Assembly: GCF_001425575.1 (NCBI RefSeq)
Contig: NZ_LMRD01000001.1
Span: 64,537 to 128,536, forward strand
DNA: 64,000 nt
Reading direction: 5' to 3'
Source: Aurantimonas sp. Leaf443
GTDB taxonomy: Bacteria > Pseudomonadota > Alphaproteobacteria > Rhizobiales > Rhizobiaceae
The notes under the pieces are model-generated. The model searched no databases. It saw nothing but the letters and a program-made list of their open reading frames with translations, and was not told the DNA's origin. Made by a program: the position numbers and the translations under genes. Shown here piece by piece: positions 36,518-48,669 of this stretch; positions within the stretch are counted from its first letter, which is position 1, and each line of letters opens with the position of its first letter.

Positions 36518-36730
36518 GGAACGTCTCCTTCGCAGAAGGTCGCGTCCCCACGGCACGGGCAAGCCCTGGCACGGCGCGGCACGCGAGACTGGATTGGTTC
36601 CAAGGTAGACCCGCGGGCGCAAAGGGCAACCGCTATTGTCCGTCCGCCTGACGAAAGAGCCCGTGCGGGCGCGCCGCGGGCCCGGTTCGGGTCGAAGCGC
36701 CGCACCCGCGGGCGGAGCGTCCCCGTCATG

Positions 36731-36762
36731 AAAACGGCCGCCCCGGAGTTCGGAGCGGCCGT
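36731..36762 (-). terminator. Rho-independent terminator of csbD
   Basis: On the minus strand ACGGCCGC (36755-36762) pairs with GCGGCCGT (36734-36741) around an inner CCG...CGG stem and is followed by TTTT (36731-36734). It begins 24 bp after the csbD stop. Confidence 0.65.
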
Positions 36763-36786
36763 CCTGGCGATTGCGGGGTACCGCGA

Positions 36787-36969
36787 TCAGTTCAGCGTGT
36801 CGCGGACCGCGTCCTTCATCTTGCCGGCGTTCTTCTCGATCTTGCCCTCGACCTGATCGGCGCGCCCTTCGGCGGCGAGGCGATCGTTGCCGACGAGCTT
36901 GCCCGCCGCTTCCTTGAGCTTGCCGCCGAGTTCCTTGGCGCCGCCCGTCACTTCGTGCTTGTCAACCAT
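36787..36969 (-). CDS. CsbD family stress protein
   Basis: 60 residues, filled by one CsbD domain: [19 protein letters not shown], then [19 protein letters not shown]. CsbD-like proteins are small, hydrophilic and general-stress induced. GGAGG five bases before the ATG fixes the start. Monocistronic, with its own terminator. Molecular function is unknown. Confidence 0.92.
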   Translation of the reverse strand: MVDKHEVTGGAKELGGKLKEAAGKLVGNDRLAAEGRADQVEGKIEKNAGKMKDAVRDTLN

Positions 36970-37108
36970 GCTGGCCTCCATCGGTTCTGCGGGACGAAGC
37001 GTCCCTTCGGCCTCGAGAATGCCCGGACGCCGCGCTTGTTCCCGCGGGGAGACTCGAGGCGCCATGGCGGCGGCGCGGGCCCTTGGACGACCCGGCCCCG
37101 GAACGCAG

Positions 37109-37138
37109 GAGGCCCGGCGGATGTCTCCGCCGGGCCTC
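37109..37138 (-). terminator. Hairpin terminator of groES-groEL
   Basis: A 13-bp stem (GAGGCCCGGCGGA on one side, loop of four) lies 55 bp after the groEL stop on the minus strand. No long T tract follows. Position and stability support termination. Confidence 0.5.
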
Positions 37139-37192
37139 GCTTCCGATCGATGGCGGTGGGGGCCTTCGGCCTTCCCGGACCCTTGGCGGGTC

Positions 37193-39218
<2,026 letters not shown>

Positions 39219-39289
39219 GGTCGTCGAACCCTTTAAATCTGGTCGATGAAGAGGACGGGCCCTCGAGCGGCACCCATCCGGGATGAGGC

Positions 39290-39316
39290 TTGGCACTCCC
39301 CGATGGAGAGTGCTAA
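39290..39316. promoter_or_regulatory. CIRCE operator (HrcA binding site)
   Basis: TTGGCACTC-N9-GAGTGCTAA, one base off the CIRCE consensus TTAGCACTC-N9-GAGTGCTAA. It lies at the expected transcription start of groES-groEL, so HrcA repression in the absence of heat stress is expected. hrcA is not in this window. Confidence 0.95.
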
Positions 39317-39324
39317 CAGCCGGG

Positions 39325-39354
39325 CAGATAGGCCATGCTGCGGCGTCTTGTCAA
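39325..39354 (-). promoter_or_regulatory. Promoter of groES-groEL
   Basis: On the minus strand CTTGACA (-35, ending at 39354) and CCTATCTG (-10 around 39325-39331) are 18 bp apart, and the predicted start falls on the CIRCE edge. TTGACA/TATCTG suits the housekeeping sigma factor; CTTGACA with CTATCT also resembles the alphaproteobacterial RpoH consensus, so dual control is possible. Confidence 0.65.
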
Positions 39355-39549
39355 GGTCGGCGCAAGCCTGCGAGGGGCGCGGCGCGAGAATTCCGCCATC
39401 GTCCCGGGCCCCGGGGGGAGACGAAGGACCGGCGCAGCCCGCCCGCCGGCCGCCCGTCGCGCCGGCGTGGCAGCACGCCCGCCTTGACCCGTCGCGGACC
39501 CGCCTCTATCGCCACCCCCGTGGCTTTTCATAGCGATGGCGGACCTTCG

Positions 39550-40404
39550 ATGACCCATGCCGACGACAGACCGGTCTCGAAGATCGCGTCCCTCTCCGAC
39601 GTCGCGGGAGAGTATCCGGTCGTCTTCTGCGACGTCTGGGGCGTCGTCCACAACGGCGTCGAGATGCATCCGGCCGCCCATGCCGCGCTCGCGGCGGCGC
39701 GCCGCGCCGGTTCGCGCGTCGTCCTCCTCACCAACTCGCCCCGCCCGGGCGCGGGCGTGCGCGCCCAGCTCGACGCCCTCGGTTTCACCGACGAGGCCTA
39801 TGACGAGATCGTCACTTCCGGCGACGTGACCCGCGCGCTCATCGAGGAGGCGCCCGGCCGCGTCTTCCATATCGGCCCGGCGCGCGACGTCGACATCTTC
39901 GCCGGCCTTCCCGTCGAGCGCGTGGCGGAGGCGCAGGCCGAGGTCGTGGTGGCGACGGGCCTCTTCGACGACGAGCGCGAGACGCCGGCCGACTATGCGC
40001 AGCTCCTGGCGCGCCTTGCCGAACGCGGCCTGCCGCTGATCTGCGCCAATCCCGACATCGTCGTCCATCGCGGCGACCGGCTGATCTTCTGCGCCGGCGC
40101 GCTCGCCCGCGACTACGAGACCATCGGCGGCCCGGTGCGCCTTGCCGGCAAGCCGCATCTGCCGATCTACGAGCATGCCGCCCGGCGCATCGGGCTCGCC
40201 GCGGGCGAGAGGCTGCTCGCCATCGGCGACGGGCTCCTGACCGACATTGCCGGCGCCAACGCCTACGGCGCCGACGCGCTCCTCATCGTCGCGGGCATCC
40301 ACGGCGACGAGTTCGGCGGCCCCGAGGCCTCGCCCGAGGCAGTCGCGCGCGTCCTGTCCGAGCGCCGCCTTTCCGCCCGCTTCTGCATGGCGGCGCTTCG
40401 ATGA
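39550..40404 (+). CDS. TIGR01459 family HAD hydrolase
   Basis: 284 residues. The HAD motif I is altered or of the NagD type ([11 protein letters not shown]), motif II is LLTNSPRPG, and the C-terminal motif is [13 protein letters not shown]. This type IIA HAD phosphatase is found next to ribF in many alphaproteobacteria, and a role as a phosphatase in flavin metabolism has been considered. Its last bases overlap the ribF start (ATGA), so they are translated together. Substrate is not known. Confidence 0.9.
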   Translation: MTHADDRPVSKIASLSDVAGEYPVVFCDVWGVVHNGVEMHPAAHAALAAARRAGSRVVLLTNSPRPGAGVRAQLDALGFTDEAYDEIVTSGDVTRALIEEAPGRVFHIGPARDVDIFAGLPVERVAEAQAEVVVATGLFDDERETPADYAQLLARLAERGLPLICANPDIVVHRGDRLIFCAGALARDYETIGGPVRLAGKPHLPIYEHAARRIGLAAGERLLAIGDGLLTDIAGANAYGADALLIVAGIHGDEFGGPEASPEAVARVLSERRLSARFCMAALR

Positions 40405-41384
40405 GCCACGCGCCCCTGCGGCGGATCGCGGGCGTTCGCGCCGTGCCCGGCGAGGATCGCGGCGCGGTCGTGGCCGTCGGCAATTTCGACGGGGTGCATC
40501 GCGGCCACCAGGCGGTGCTGGACGTGGCGCGCGCCGCCGCCGAGGCGAGCGGCCGGCCGCTCGTCTGCCTCACCTTCGAGCCGCATCCGCGCTCGGTCTT
40601 CCGGCCCGACCACCCGGTGGCGCGCCTGACCCCGGCGCCGATGAAGGCGCGCATCCTGGCGGCCCTCGGCTTCGACGCCGTGGTCGAGCAGCCCTTCGAC
40701 CGCGCCTTCGCCAGCCAGGCGCCGGAGGCCTTCGTCGAGACCGCGCTGATCGAGAGCCTCGCCGTCTCGCATGTCGTGGCCGGCTTCGACTTCCACTACG
40801 GCGCCCGGCGCACCGGCACGCCGGCGACGCTCGCGGAGGCGGGCGCGCGGCACGGCTTCGCCGTCACCATCGTCGAGGCTTATCGCGACGAGGGCGATGT
40901 CAGCATCTCCTCGAGCCGCATCCGCGCGCTCCTGCGTGCCGGCGACGCGCCGGGCGCGGCCGCGCTCCTGGGCTACCGCTGGTGCTTTTCCGGCCCCGTC
41001 GTGCACGGCGCCAAGCTCGGCCGCACGCTCGGCTATCCCACCGCCAATCTCGTCTTGTCGCCCGACGACCTCCTCGCCCACGGCATCTACGCCGTCCGCG
41101 TGCGACGGGCCGACGGCAGCCTCTTCGACGGCGTGGCGAGCTACGGCCGGCGTCCGACCTTCGACAACGGCGCCGCGCTCTTCGAGACCTTCCTCTTCGA
41201 CTTCTCGGGCGATCTCTATGGCGAGGAGATCGCGATCTCCCTCGTGGCGCGCCTGCGCGGCGAGGAGCGCTTCGAGACCGTGGAGGCGCTCGTCGCGCGC
41301 ATGGATATCGACGCGGCGCAAGCGCGCGCCTGCCTCTCCGGTCTGACGCCGCTGTCGCCCCTGGACGCGCGGCTGACATTCTGA
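40401..41384 (+). CDS. ribF: Bifunctional riboflavin kinase / FAD synthetase
   Basis: 327 residues. The N-terminal FAD synthetase (nucleotidyltransferase) half has [14 protein letters not shown] and [11 protein letters not shown], with [13 protein letters not shown]. The C-terminal riboflavin kinase half has [15 protein letters not shown] and [16 protein letters not shown]. It makes FMN and then FAD from riboflavin and ATP. It overlaps the HAD gene by 4 bp; ileS begins 290 bp later, a common alphaproteobacterial order. That gap shows no gene, only GC-rich inverted repeats near 41415-41460. Confidence 0.97.
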   Translation: MSHAPLRRIAGVRAVPGEDRGAVVAVGNFDGVHRGHQAVLDVARAAAEASGRPLVCLTFEPHPRSVFRPDHPVARLTPAPMKARILAALGFDAVVEQPFDRAFASQAPEAFVETALIESLAVSHVVAGFDFHYGARRTGTPATLAEAGARHGFAVTIVEAYRDEGDVSISSSRIRALLRAGDAPGAAALLGYRWCFSGPVVHGAKLGRTLGYPTANLVLSPDDLLAHGIYAVRVRRADGSLFDGVASYGRRPTFDNGAALFETFLFDFSGDLYGEEIAISLVARLRGEERFETVEALVARMDIDAAQARACLSGLTPLSPLDARLTF

Positions 41385-41674
41385 GAGTTGGCGGCTTCGG
41401 CAAGCCCCCCTCATCGCCCCGCCGGGCAGGTCTCCCGCCGGCGGCAAGGTGGCGCGACGCCGGCCGACGTCCGTCTTCCCCTGTCGCGCCCGACTTGCTA
41501 AAGCCCGGGCCATGCCGGTTTCCATCGCTCGACGTCGATCGCGAATTCCAAGCCCGGCCCTCTGAACGGCCCGACGGCCTGCGAGGGTCCGGGACGCCAT
41601 GCGAAACCGCCGCCCCATCCGACCTTTCGGCCGGGCGCCTTCGAGGCGCCGGCCCGACGAACTGGCCAGCCTTC

Positions 41675-44600
41675 ATGAGCGACACCGCCGAGACGACGCA
41701 AGCAACGGTCCCGGACTATTCCGCGACCCTCTTCCTGCCCCAGACCGAGTTTCCCATGCGCGCGGGCCTGCCGCAGAAGGAGCCGGAATGGCTTCAGCGC
41801 TGGGAGGCGATGGACCTCTACGGCAAGCTGCGCGCCGATGCCGCCGGTCGGCCGAAATACGTCCTCCATGACGGGCCGCCCTATGCCAACGGCAACCTGC
41901 ATATCGGCCACGCGCTCAACAAGATCCTGAAGGACGTCATCACCCGCTCCTTCCAGATGCGCGGGCGCGACGCCAATTACGTGCCGGGCTGGGACTGCCA
42001 CGGCCTGCCGATCGAGTGGAAGATCGAGGAGGAGAACTACCGCTCCAAGGGCAAGCCCAAGCCCGATCTCCTCGATTCCGCCGCCATGATCGCCTTCCGC
42101 CAGGAATGCCGGGCCTATGCCACGCACTGGGTGGGCGTGCAGTCGGCCGAGTTCCGGCGCCTCGGCGTCGAGGGCGACTTCAAGGACCCGTATCTGACCA
42201 TGGCCTACGGGGCCGAGAGCGTCATCGCGGGCGAACTCCTGAAATTCGCGATGTCCGGCCAGCTCTATCGCGGGTCGAAGCCGGTCATGTGGTCGGTGGT
42301 CGAGAAGACCGCGCTCGCCGAGGCCGAGGTCGAATATGACGACTACGAGAGCGACACGGTCTGGGTGAAGTTTCCGGTCAAGGGTCACACGTCGGCAGTT
42401 ACGAACGACCAGATCGACGTCGCCGCCTCGAACCACGATGTTGTCTTTGCCGGCCTCGCTGACGACCTCTTGAGCGCCTCCATCGTCATCTGGACGACGA
42501 CGCCCTGGACCATGCCCGGCAACCGGGCCATCGCCTATTCCGATCGTGTCGCCTACGGCCTTTATCGCGTCACGGCCGCGGACGATACCGAGAATCCGCG
42601 CTGGGCACGACAGGGCGAGAAGCTGATCCTCGCCGACAAGCTCGCCGCCGACGTCTTCGCCAAGGCGCGCGTTCCGGACGGTGCATGGGAACGACTGCGC
42701 GACGTTCCGCCCTCGATCCTCGCCGGGATGCAGTGCGACCATCCCCTGAAAGGCCTCGCCGGCGGTTACGAGTTCACAGTCCCGCTCCTCGAAGGCGAGC
42801 ACGTCACGGACGATGCCGGCACCGGCTTCGTGCACACCGCGCCGTCCCACGGCCGCGAGGACTTCGACGTCTGGACCGCCACGACGCGCGCGCTGCGCGA
42901 GCGCGGCATCGACACCGCCATCCCCTTCACCGTCGACGACGACGGCTTCTACACCAAGGACGCGCCGGGCTTCGGGCCGGATGCCGAGGGCGGGCCGGCG
43001 CGCGTCATCGACGACAAGGGCAAGAAGGGCGACGCCAACAAGCGCGTCATCGAGGCGCTGATCGCGCGCGGCAATCTCCTGGCGCGCGGCCGGCTGAAAC
43101 ATTCCTATCCCCATTCCTGGCGCTCCAAGAAGCCGGTCATCTTCCGCAACACGCCGCAATGGTTCGTCCACATGGACAAGGAGCTCGACGGTTCCGGCCT
43201 GCGCGAGCAGGCCCTGAGCGAGGGGGCGGACACGCTGCGCGCCCGCGCGCTGCGCGCCATCGAGGAGACGCGCTTCGTGCCCGCCAGCGGGCAGAACCGC
43301 CTGCGCGGCATGATCGCCGACCGGCCGGACTGGGTGCTCTCGCGCCAGCGCGCCTGGGGCGTGCCGATCTGCGTCTTCGTGGACGCGGACGGAGAGGTCC
43401 TGAAGGACGAGGCGGTGAACGCGCGCATTCTCGAGGCCTTCGCCAAGGAGGGCGCCGACGCCTGGTTCGCGGAAGGCGCCAAGGAGCGCTTCCTCGGCAA
43501 CGCGCACGACGCCGCGCGCTGGACCATGGTGCGCGACATTCTCGACGTCTGGTTCGATTCGGGGAGCACCCACGCCTTCTGCCTGGAGAAGCGGCCGGAC
43601 CTCAAATGGCCCGCCGACCTCTATCTCGAGGGCTCCGACCAGCATCGCGGCTGGTTCCACTCCTCGCTGCTGGAATCCTGCGGCACGCGCGGGCGCGCGC
43701 CCTACGACGCGGTGCTGACGCACGGCTTCGTCATGGACGAGGAGGGGCGCAAGATGTCGAAGTCGCTCGGCAACGTCGTCACCCCGCAGGAAGTCATCAA
43801 GCAGTCGGGCGCCGACATCCTGCGGCTCTGGGTGGTCTCGTCGGACTATTCGGAGGACCTGCGCCTCGGCAAGACGATCCTGCAGACCAATGTCGACAGC
43901 TACCGCAAGCTGCGCAACACGCTGCGCTGGATGCTCGGCACGCTCGCCCACGACACGGGCGAGCGCATGGACGTGGCCGAGATGCCCGAGCTGGAGCGGC
44001 TGATGCTGCACCGGCTGTCCGAACTGGAGGAGATCGTCCAGCGCGGCTACGACGCGTTCGACTTCAAGCGCATCGCCCGCGCGCTGCTCGATTTCGTGGT
44101 GGTGGAGCTCTCCGCCTTCTATTTCGACATCCGCAAGGACGCGCTCTACTGCGACCCGATCTCCTCCACGCGCCGCAGGGCCGCGCTGCAGACGGTGGCG
44201 ATCCTCTTCGACCGGCTGGTGACGTGGATGGCGCCGATGCTGCCCTTCACGATGGAAGAGGCCTGGCTGGAGCGCCATCCGCAGTCCGTCTCGGTGCATC
44301 TCGAACAGTTCCGCCCGGCCGAGCCCGGCTGGCGCGACGAGGCGCTCGGCCAGCGCTGGCAGGCGCTGCGGCGCGTGCGGCGCGTCGTCATGGGCGCGCT
44401 GGAGGAGAAGCGGCGCGACAAGACGATCGGCTCCTCGCTGGAGGCGGCGCCCACCGTCCATATCGAGGACGAGGCGCTGCGCGCGCTCGCCGCGTCGGTG
44501 GATTTCGCCGAGATCGCCATCACCTCCGCGGCGACGATCGCCGGCGGGCCGGCGCCCGACGGCGCCTTCCGCCTGCCGGACGTTTCGGGCGTCGCGGTCG

Positions 44601-44749
44601 TCTTCGCGAAGGCACAGGGGCGCAAATGCGCGCGCTCCTGGAAGATCGGCGCCGATGTCGGCTCCGATCCCGACTATCCGCATGTGACGCCGCGCGACGC
44701 GCAGGCGCTGCGCGAACTGGCCGCGGCCGGGCGCCTGCCGGCCGCGTGA
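41675..44749 (+). CDS. ileS: Isoleucyl-tRNA synthetase
   Basis: 1024 residues, class I. The HIGH motif is in [13 protein letters not shown] and KMSKS is in [10 protein letters not shown]. The editing domain shows [15 protein letters not shown] and [16 protein letters not shown]. The start at 41675 gives the expected MSDTAETT N-terminus. The C-terminal zinc motif is incomplete (KCARSW instead of CxRCW), as in related Rhizobiales. A stretch about 42375-42620, inside the editing domain, carries extra residues ([18 protein letters not shown]) and less GC-biased codons than its flanks. Confidence 0.97.
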   Translation: MSDTAETTQATVPDYSATLFLPQTEFPMRAGLPQKEPEWLQRWEAMDLYGKLRADAAGRPKYVLHDGPPYANGNLHIGHALNKILKDVITRSFQMRGRDANYVPGWDCHGLPIEWKIEEENYRSKGKPKPDLLDSAAMIAFRQECRAYATHWVGVQSAEFRRLGVEGDFKDPYLTMAYGAESVIAGELLKFAMSGQLYRGSKPVMWSVVEKTALAEAEVEYDDYESDTVWVKFPVKGHTSAVTNDQIDVAASNHDVVFAGLADDLLSASIVIWTTTPWTMPGNRAIAYSDRVAYGLYRVTAADDTENPRWARQGEKLILADKLAADVFAKARVPDGAWERLRDVPPSILAGMQCDHPLKGLAGGYEFTVPLLEGEHVTDDAGTGFVHTAPSHGREDFDVWTATTRALRERGIDTAIPFTVDDDGFYTKDAPGFGPDAEGGPARVIDDKGKKGDANKRVIEALIARGNLLARGRLKHSYPHSWRSKKPVIFRNTPQWFVHMDKELDGSGLREQALSEGADTLRARALRAIEETRFVPASGQNRLRGMIADRPDWVLSRQRAWGVPICVFVDADGEVLKDEAVNARILEAFAKEGADAWFAEGAKERFLGNAHDAARWTMVRDILDVWFDSGSTHAFCLEKRPDLKWPADLYLEGSDQHRGWFHSSLLESCGTRGRAPYDAVLTHGFVMDEEGRKMSKSLGNVVTPQEVIKQSGADILRLWVVSSDYSEDLRLGKTILQTNVDSYRKLRNTLRWMLGTLAHDTGERMDVAEMPELERLMLHRLSELEEIVQRGYDAFDFKRIARALLDFVVVELSAFYFDIRKDALYCDPISSTRRRAALQTVAILFDRLVTWMAPMLPFTMEEAWLERHPQSVSVHLEQFRPAEPGWRDEALGQRWQALRRVRRVVMGALEEKRRDKTIGSSLEAAPTVHIEDEALRALAASVDFAEIAITSAATIAGGPAPDGAFRLPDVSGVAVVFAKAQGRKCARSWKIGADVGSDPDYPHVTPRDAQALRELAAAGRLPAA

Positions 44750-44755
44750 GGCGAG

Positions 44756-44781
44756 GGCGGCGGCGCCCTGGCGCCGCCGCC
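44756..44781 (+). terminator. Hairpin after ileS
   Basis: A perfect 12-bp stem GGCGGCGGCGCC-CT-GGCGCCGCCGCC begins 7 bp after the ileS stop. It lacks a T tract. It probably ends ileS transcription or protects the 3' end. Confidence 0.45.
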
Positions 44782-44922
44782 TGCCGCGGGCCTTGCTTGC
44801 GGGCGGGCCCCGCCCGCCTTAAGACTGCGGGCCTTGCAATTTCGCCGGAATTGCCTGTCAGGCGGGTCCGGGCCGGCGCTTGCGCCGGCATGCTGCCATG
44901 GAACGGTCAGGGGGCCGCAGAG

Positions 44923-45600
44923 ATGAGTTCGAACTTCGCCCGCCTCCTCGTGGGCGCGACGCTTCTGGCGGCGCCGCTGGTCCTGTCCGGCTGCCTCGGG
45001 CCGACCTACGGCACCGGCAAGTCGCAGGGCGAGACCCTTTTTGACGATATCGACGGGCTCGTCTCGCTCGGCGGATCGCGCGCGCAGGCGATCGACTACA
45101 AGCCGCGCCCCGGTCTGGTGAAGCCCGAGAACACCTCCGTCCTGCCGCCGCCGCAGACGCGCGTCGCCGGCGCCGAGGGCAACTGGCCGGAATCGCCCGA
45201 GCAGCGCTCGGCCCGCATCCGCGCCTCCGCCTATCAGGCCGAGGACGGCGAGCTCGTCTCGTCCGAATTCGCCACCAAGCGCAAGGAAGGCGCCCGCAAC
45301 GGCACGGACCTGAATCGCCTGGGCTCCAACGCCTTCACCACCGCGCGCGACAGCGACCCGCTCTCGCCGAGCGAGCTGCGCTCGCGCAAGGACCTCTACG
45401 CCCAGCGCCTGCAGGCCTCCAAGCAGGGCAGCCCGCAGCAGCGCGCCTATCTCTCCGAGCCGCCGCTGGCCTATCGCCAGCCCGCCGCCAGCGCCCCCGT
45501 CGGCGTGCAGGGCGAGGACGAGAGCGTGAAGGAGCGCCGCATCCGCAACGACACGGAAGAAGGGCTCGGCACCAAGCTGCGCAACCTCCTGCCGTTCTGA
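44923..45600 (+). CDS. Lipoprotein of unknown function
   Basis: 225 residues. A lipoprotein signal peptide (LLVGATLLAAPLVLSGC, lipobox LSGC with Cys24) means anchoring to a membrane by lipid. The mature part is hydrophilic and Ser/Arg/Glu-rich, likely partly disordered, with a more ordered middle (GDGELVSSEFATKRKEG region). The C-terminus has the charged segment KERRIRNDTEEGLGTKLRNLLPF. I recognise no domain. It sits between ileS and tadA (convergent, 13 bp). Confidence 0.8.
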   Translation: MSSNFARLLVGATLLAAPLVLSGCLGPTYGTGKSQGETLFDDIDGLVSLGGSRAQAIDYKPRPGLVKPENTSVLPPPQTRVAGAEGNWPESPEQRSARIRASAYQAEDGELVSSEFATKRKEGARNGTDLNRLGSNAFTTARDSDPLSPSELRSRKDLYAQRLQASKQGSPQQRAYLSEPPLAYRQPAASAPVGVQGEDESVKERRIRNDTEEGLGTKLRNLLPF

Positions 45601-45613
45601 GGCGGGCGCGCGA

Positions 45614-46069
45614 TCAGGCCTCGCGCCGGTCTCGGAAGAATTCGCGCAGGATGCGCGCGGCCGGCGTCTCGGCGATGCCCGAATAGACCTCCGGCGCATG
45701 GTGGCAGGTGGGCTGGGCGAAGAAGCGACCGCCGCTCTCCACCGCCCCGCCCTTGGGATCCTGGGCGCCGTAATAGAGCCGGCGGATGCGCGCGAAGGAG
45801 ATGGCCCCGGCGCACATGGCGCAGGGCTCCAGCGTCACGTAGAGGTCGCAGCCGACGAGCCGCTCCGAGGCGAGCGCCGTGCCCGCCCGCCGGATCGCCA
45901 GCACCTCGGCATGGGCCGTCGGGTCGAACAGCGCCCGCGTCTCGTTGCCCGCCGCGGCGACGATCGCCCCGTCCCGGACGACGACCGCGCCGACCGGCGT
46001 CTCGCCGCGCGCGGCGGCGGCCTCGGCCTCCCGCAGGGCGGCGTCCATGAAATTTCCGGGCAGGCGCAT
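45614..46069 (-). CDS. tadA: tRNA-specific adenosine deaminase
   Basis: 151 residues. TadA converts A34 to inosine in tRNA-Arg(ACG). The zinc site is complete: HAEVLAI (His and the catalytic Glu) and PCAMCAGAI (two Cys). Additional motifs are GAVVVRDG and LYYGAQDPKGGAVESG. The ATG at 46069 with GGGAG five bases upstream is preferred to the ATG at 46048. Divergent from the pseudouridine synthase gene across 198 bp, which should hold both promoters. Confidence 0.95.
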   Translation of the reverse strand: MRLPGNFMDAALREAEAAAARGETPVGAVVVRDGAIVAAAGNETRALFDPTAHAEVLAIRRAGTALASERLVGCDLYVTLEPCAMCAGAISFARIRRLYYGAQDPKGGAVESGGRFFAQPTCHHAPEVYSGIAETPAARILREFFRDRREA

Positions 46070-46267
46070 CTTATCTCCCAGCCGGCGACCTGTTACAGGA
46101 ACCGTTCCGTCCCCAAGCACGGCCGCTTTCGCGCGGGGTCCCGCCTTTGCCGGGCACGCGCCGCGCTGTCGTCCGTCCGGGGCCATTGAATTGTCACGTC
46201 ACGCGGGCGGGGCGCGTCGAGGATCCGTGTCGATCCGCCGCGCCGCCGCAGCGAAAGGTTTTTCGAG

Positions 46268-48664
46268 ATGAGCGATACGACGAAAGGCGGCGGCGGAAAA
46301 GGCCGCGGCGGGCAGGGCTTTGGCAAGGGCCGCGGCCCCGGCGGCGGCTCGCGCGGCGGTCCCGGCGGGCAGGGCCGGCCGGGCGGCAAGCCGCCTTTCG
46401 CCGGGCGTGGCGAATCCGCCGGCAAGGCCCCCAGCCGTCCCGGCCGCGCCGAGCGCGCAGGCCAGGCCCATCCCTCCGCCGGCAAGCCGCGCTTCGGCAA
46501 GCGCCCGGACGGCGCGCGCGCCGAGGGCGGCCGGTCCGATGGACCGGCGGGCGAGAAGCCGCGCTTCGGCAAGCCCGGCGGCTTTGCCGGCGACAAGCCG
46601 CGCTTCGACAAGCCGCGCGGCGAGCGCCCGGGCGGCGAACGTCCCCGCACCGATCGACCGCGCGGCGAGCGCCCGACCGGCGAGCGCCCGAAATTCGACC
46701 GGGCCCGGTCCGACCGCCCGGCCGGCGAGGCACCGCGCGCCGAGCGCCCCTATCGCGACGGCCCGCGCCCCGAGCGCGGCGAGGCCGGCCTAGAGACCCG
46801 CGAGCGCCGGGCCTTTCGCGCGCCGCGCGGCCGCGACGAGGCATCGCAGGAGGCCGCCCCGCGCGAGGCCCGCGCCGAGCGTGCGCCCCGGCCCGAACGG
46901 TCGGAGCGCCCGAACCGCGCCCATGAACGAACGCCCGACGGCGAGCGCCCGCGCGGCCGCGGCCGCCCCGAGGCGCCGCGCGATGTCGCGCCGGCGCGGG
47001 ATGGAGAGGTGCCCCGCAAGGCTGAGGTTTCGGCCGCGCCGGAGACTGCGCCCGAGCCGAAGGTCGAGCGGGCCGCCTGGGCGCCGCAGCCGGCGAGCGA
47101 GCGCCCCGAGCGGCCGGCCCGCGCTCCCCGGCCCGCGCGCGCCGACGACGGCGAGACGCCCGCGCAGAAGCGCGAGTTCCGGCCGAAGAGCCGGGGCATG
47201 CTGAGCCATGGCGGCGCGCGCGACGGCGAGGGCGAGGCCCCGCGGCGCAGCACCGGCCGCCGCGAGCCCGACGGCGTCGTCACGCAGAAGCCCGACCGCC
47301 CCCGCCCGCCGCGCCGCGAGATGCGCGAGCCTGACGCCGGCGAGGAGAGCGCGCGCGGCGTCGAGACCATGCGCATCGCCAAGCGTCTGGCGCGGGCCGG
47401 CATCGCCTCGCGCCGCGAGGCCGAGGGCATGATCGCCGACGGGCGCATCGCGGTGAACGGCAAGGTGCTGGAAAGCCCGGCCCTCGACGTGACGGCCAAG
47501 GACCGCATCGAGATCGACGGCCAGCCGATCCCGGCCATCGAGCGCACCCGCCTCTGGCTCTTCCACAAGCCGGCCGGCACGGTGACGACGAACCACGATC
47601 CCGAAGGCCGCCCGACCGTCTTCGACCGCCTGCCCGAGGACATGCCGCGCGTCCTTTCGGTCGGCCGGCTCGACATCAACACCGAAGGCCTGCTGCTCCT
47701 GACCAATGACGGCGGGCTCGCGCGCATGCTGGAACTGCCGGCCACCGGCTGGCTGCGGCGCTACCGCGTGCGCGCCCATGGCGAGATCGACCAGGCCCGG
47801 CTCGACGAGCTGCGCCAGGGCATCGCGGTGGACGGCGTCTTCTACGGCGCCATCGAGGCGACGCTCGACCGCACGCAAGGGGCGAATGTCTGGCTTTCCA
47901 TCGGCCTGCGCGAGGGCAAGAACCGCGAGGTCAAGCGCGTCCTCGGCCATCTCGGCCTCGAGGTCAACCGCCTCATCCGCCTCTCCTTCGGCCCGTTCCA
48001 GCTGGCCGATCTGGAGGAGGGGGCCGTGCGCGAGATCAAGGGCCGCACGCTGCGCGACCAGCTCGGCGAGCGGCTGATCGAGGAATCGGGCGCCGATTTC
48101 GACGCACCGGTCGTCAACGCCTTCTCCAACAAGCCGGTCAAGGCCGAGCCGACGCCGGCGCTCGCCCCCAAGCCGCAGAAGCGCGGCGACTGGATCAGCG
48201 CCAGCGACACCGCGCCCAACCGCAAGCGCGCCCGCGAGGACAAGCGCGACGACGCGCTCGGCCGGCTCGACACGCGGCCCGGCCGCTCCGGCGGCGAGGG
48301 CCGCTCCTTCGGCGCGCGCCCTGAGCGCGAGGGCGGCTTCGACGGGCCAAAGAAGAGCTTCGGCGAGCGCAAGCCCTTCGGCGACAAGAAACCGTTCGGC
48401 GAGCGCAAGCCCTTCGGCGGGCGCGACGACAAGGCCGGCGGCCCGCCACGCGCCCCCGCCGCGCCGCGCCGCTCCGCCAATGTCTGGATGGCGCCGGGCG
48501 CCCGCCCGCGCAAGGCCGACGAAGGCGAGGCCGAGGGCGGCCGGCCGAGAGGCGAGGGCGGCTTCAAGCCCCGCTCCGAGGGCGGCGCCAAGCCCGGGTT
48601 CCAGGGTCCGAAGCGGCCGGTCTCGCCGGGCGGTCCCAAGCGCCCGCCGCGCGGCCGGGGTTGA
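46268..48664 (+). CDS. rRNA pseudouridine synthase (RluB/RsuA family) with long disordered tails
   Basis: 798 residues, far longer than E. coli RluB (about 290). The catalytic unit is about 365-615: an S4 domain (RIAKRLARAGIASRREAEGM), then the RsuA-like synthase with the catalytic Asp in SVGRLDINTEGLLLLTND. It makes pseudouridine in 23S (RluB) or 16S rRNA. The first 360 residues are Arg/Gly/Pro/Glu-rich with GERP and FGKP repeats. The last 180 have FGERKPFGDKKPFG-type repeats. Both are highly charged and disordered, suited to RNA binding. rsmD follows 5 bp later, so both rRNA-modifying enzymes share a message. Confidence 0.92.
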   Translation: MSDTTKGGGGKGRGGQGFGKGRGPGGGSRGGPGGQGRPGGKPPFAGRGESAGKAPSRPGRAERAGQAHPSAGKPRFGKRPDGARAEGGRSDGPAGEKPRFGKPGGFAGDKPRFDKPRGERPGGERPRTDRPRGERPTGERPKFDRARSDRPAGEAPRAERPYRDGPRPERGEAGLETRERRAFRAPRGRDEASQEAAPREARAERAPRPERSERPNRAHERTPDGERPRGRGRPEAPRDVAPARDGEVPRKAEVSAAPETAPEPKVERAAWAPQPASERPERPARAPRPARADDGETPAQKREFRPKSRGMLSHGGARDGEGEAPRRSTGRREPDGVVTQKPDRPRPPRREMREPDAGEESARGVETMRIAKRLARAGIASRREAEGMIADGRIAVNGKVLESPALDVTAKDRIEIDGQPIPAIERTRLWLFHKPAGTVTTNHDPEGRPTVFDRLPEDMPRVLSVGRLDINTEGLLLLTNDGGLARMLELPATGWLRRYRVRAHGEIDQARLDELRQGIAVDGVFYGAIEATLDRTQGANVWLSIGLREGKNREVKRVLGHLGLEVNRLIRLSFGPFQLADLEEGAVREIKGRTLRDQLGERLIEESGADFDAPVVNAFSNKPVKAEPTPALAPKPQKRGDWISASDTAPNRKRAREDKRDDALGRLDTRPGRSGGEGRSFGARPEREGGFDGPKKSFGERKPFGDKKPFGERKPFGGRDDKAGGPPRAPAAPRRSANVWMAPGARPRKADEGEAEGGRPRGEGGFKPRSEGGAKPGFQGPKRPVSPGGPKRPPRGRG

Positions 48665-48669
48665 GCGGC

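Noticed and set aside
33177-36629. Single 1150-codon frame running through the molybdenum operon into the cytochrome gene
   Set aside because: Only the last part is protein-like (cytochrome c); the upstream part is out of frame with the Mo subunit. The cytochrome starts at GTG 33884.
33800-36856. 1018-codon plus-strand frame opposite the molybdenum enzyme
   Set aside because: His/Arg/Asp-rich shadow; the minus strand encodes the recognisable three-gene enzyme.
40247-41674. Upstream extension of the ileS frame over ribF
   Set aside because: Arg/Pro-rich translation of the wrong frame of ribF; the true IleS N-terminus begins at 41675.
41498-44683. 1061-codon minus-strand frame opposite ileS
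   Set aside because: Shadow frame without domains; ileS motifs HIGH and KMSKS are on the plus strand.
46268-47360. Treating the long N-terminus of the pseudouridine synthase as a wrong start
   Set aside because: The frame is open throughout with consistent GERP/FGKP repeats, and related alphaproteobacterial enzymes also carry long basic tails; no better start lies near the S4 domain.
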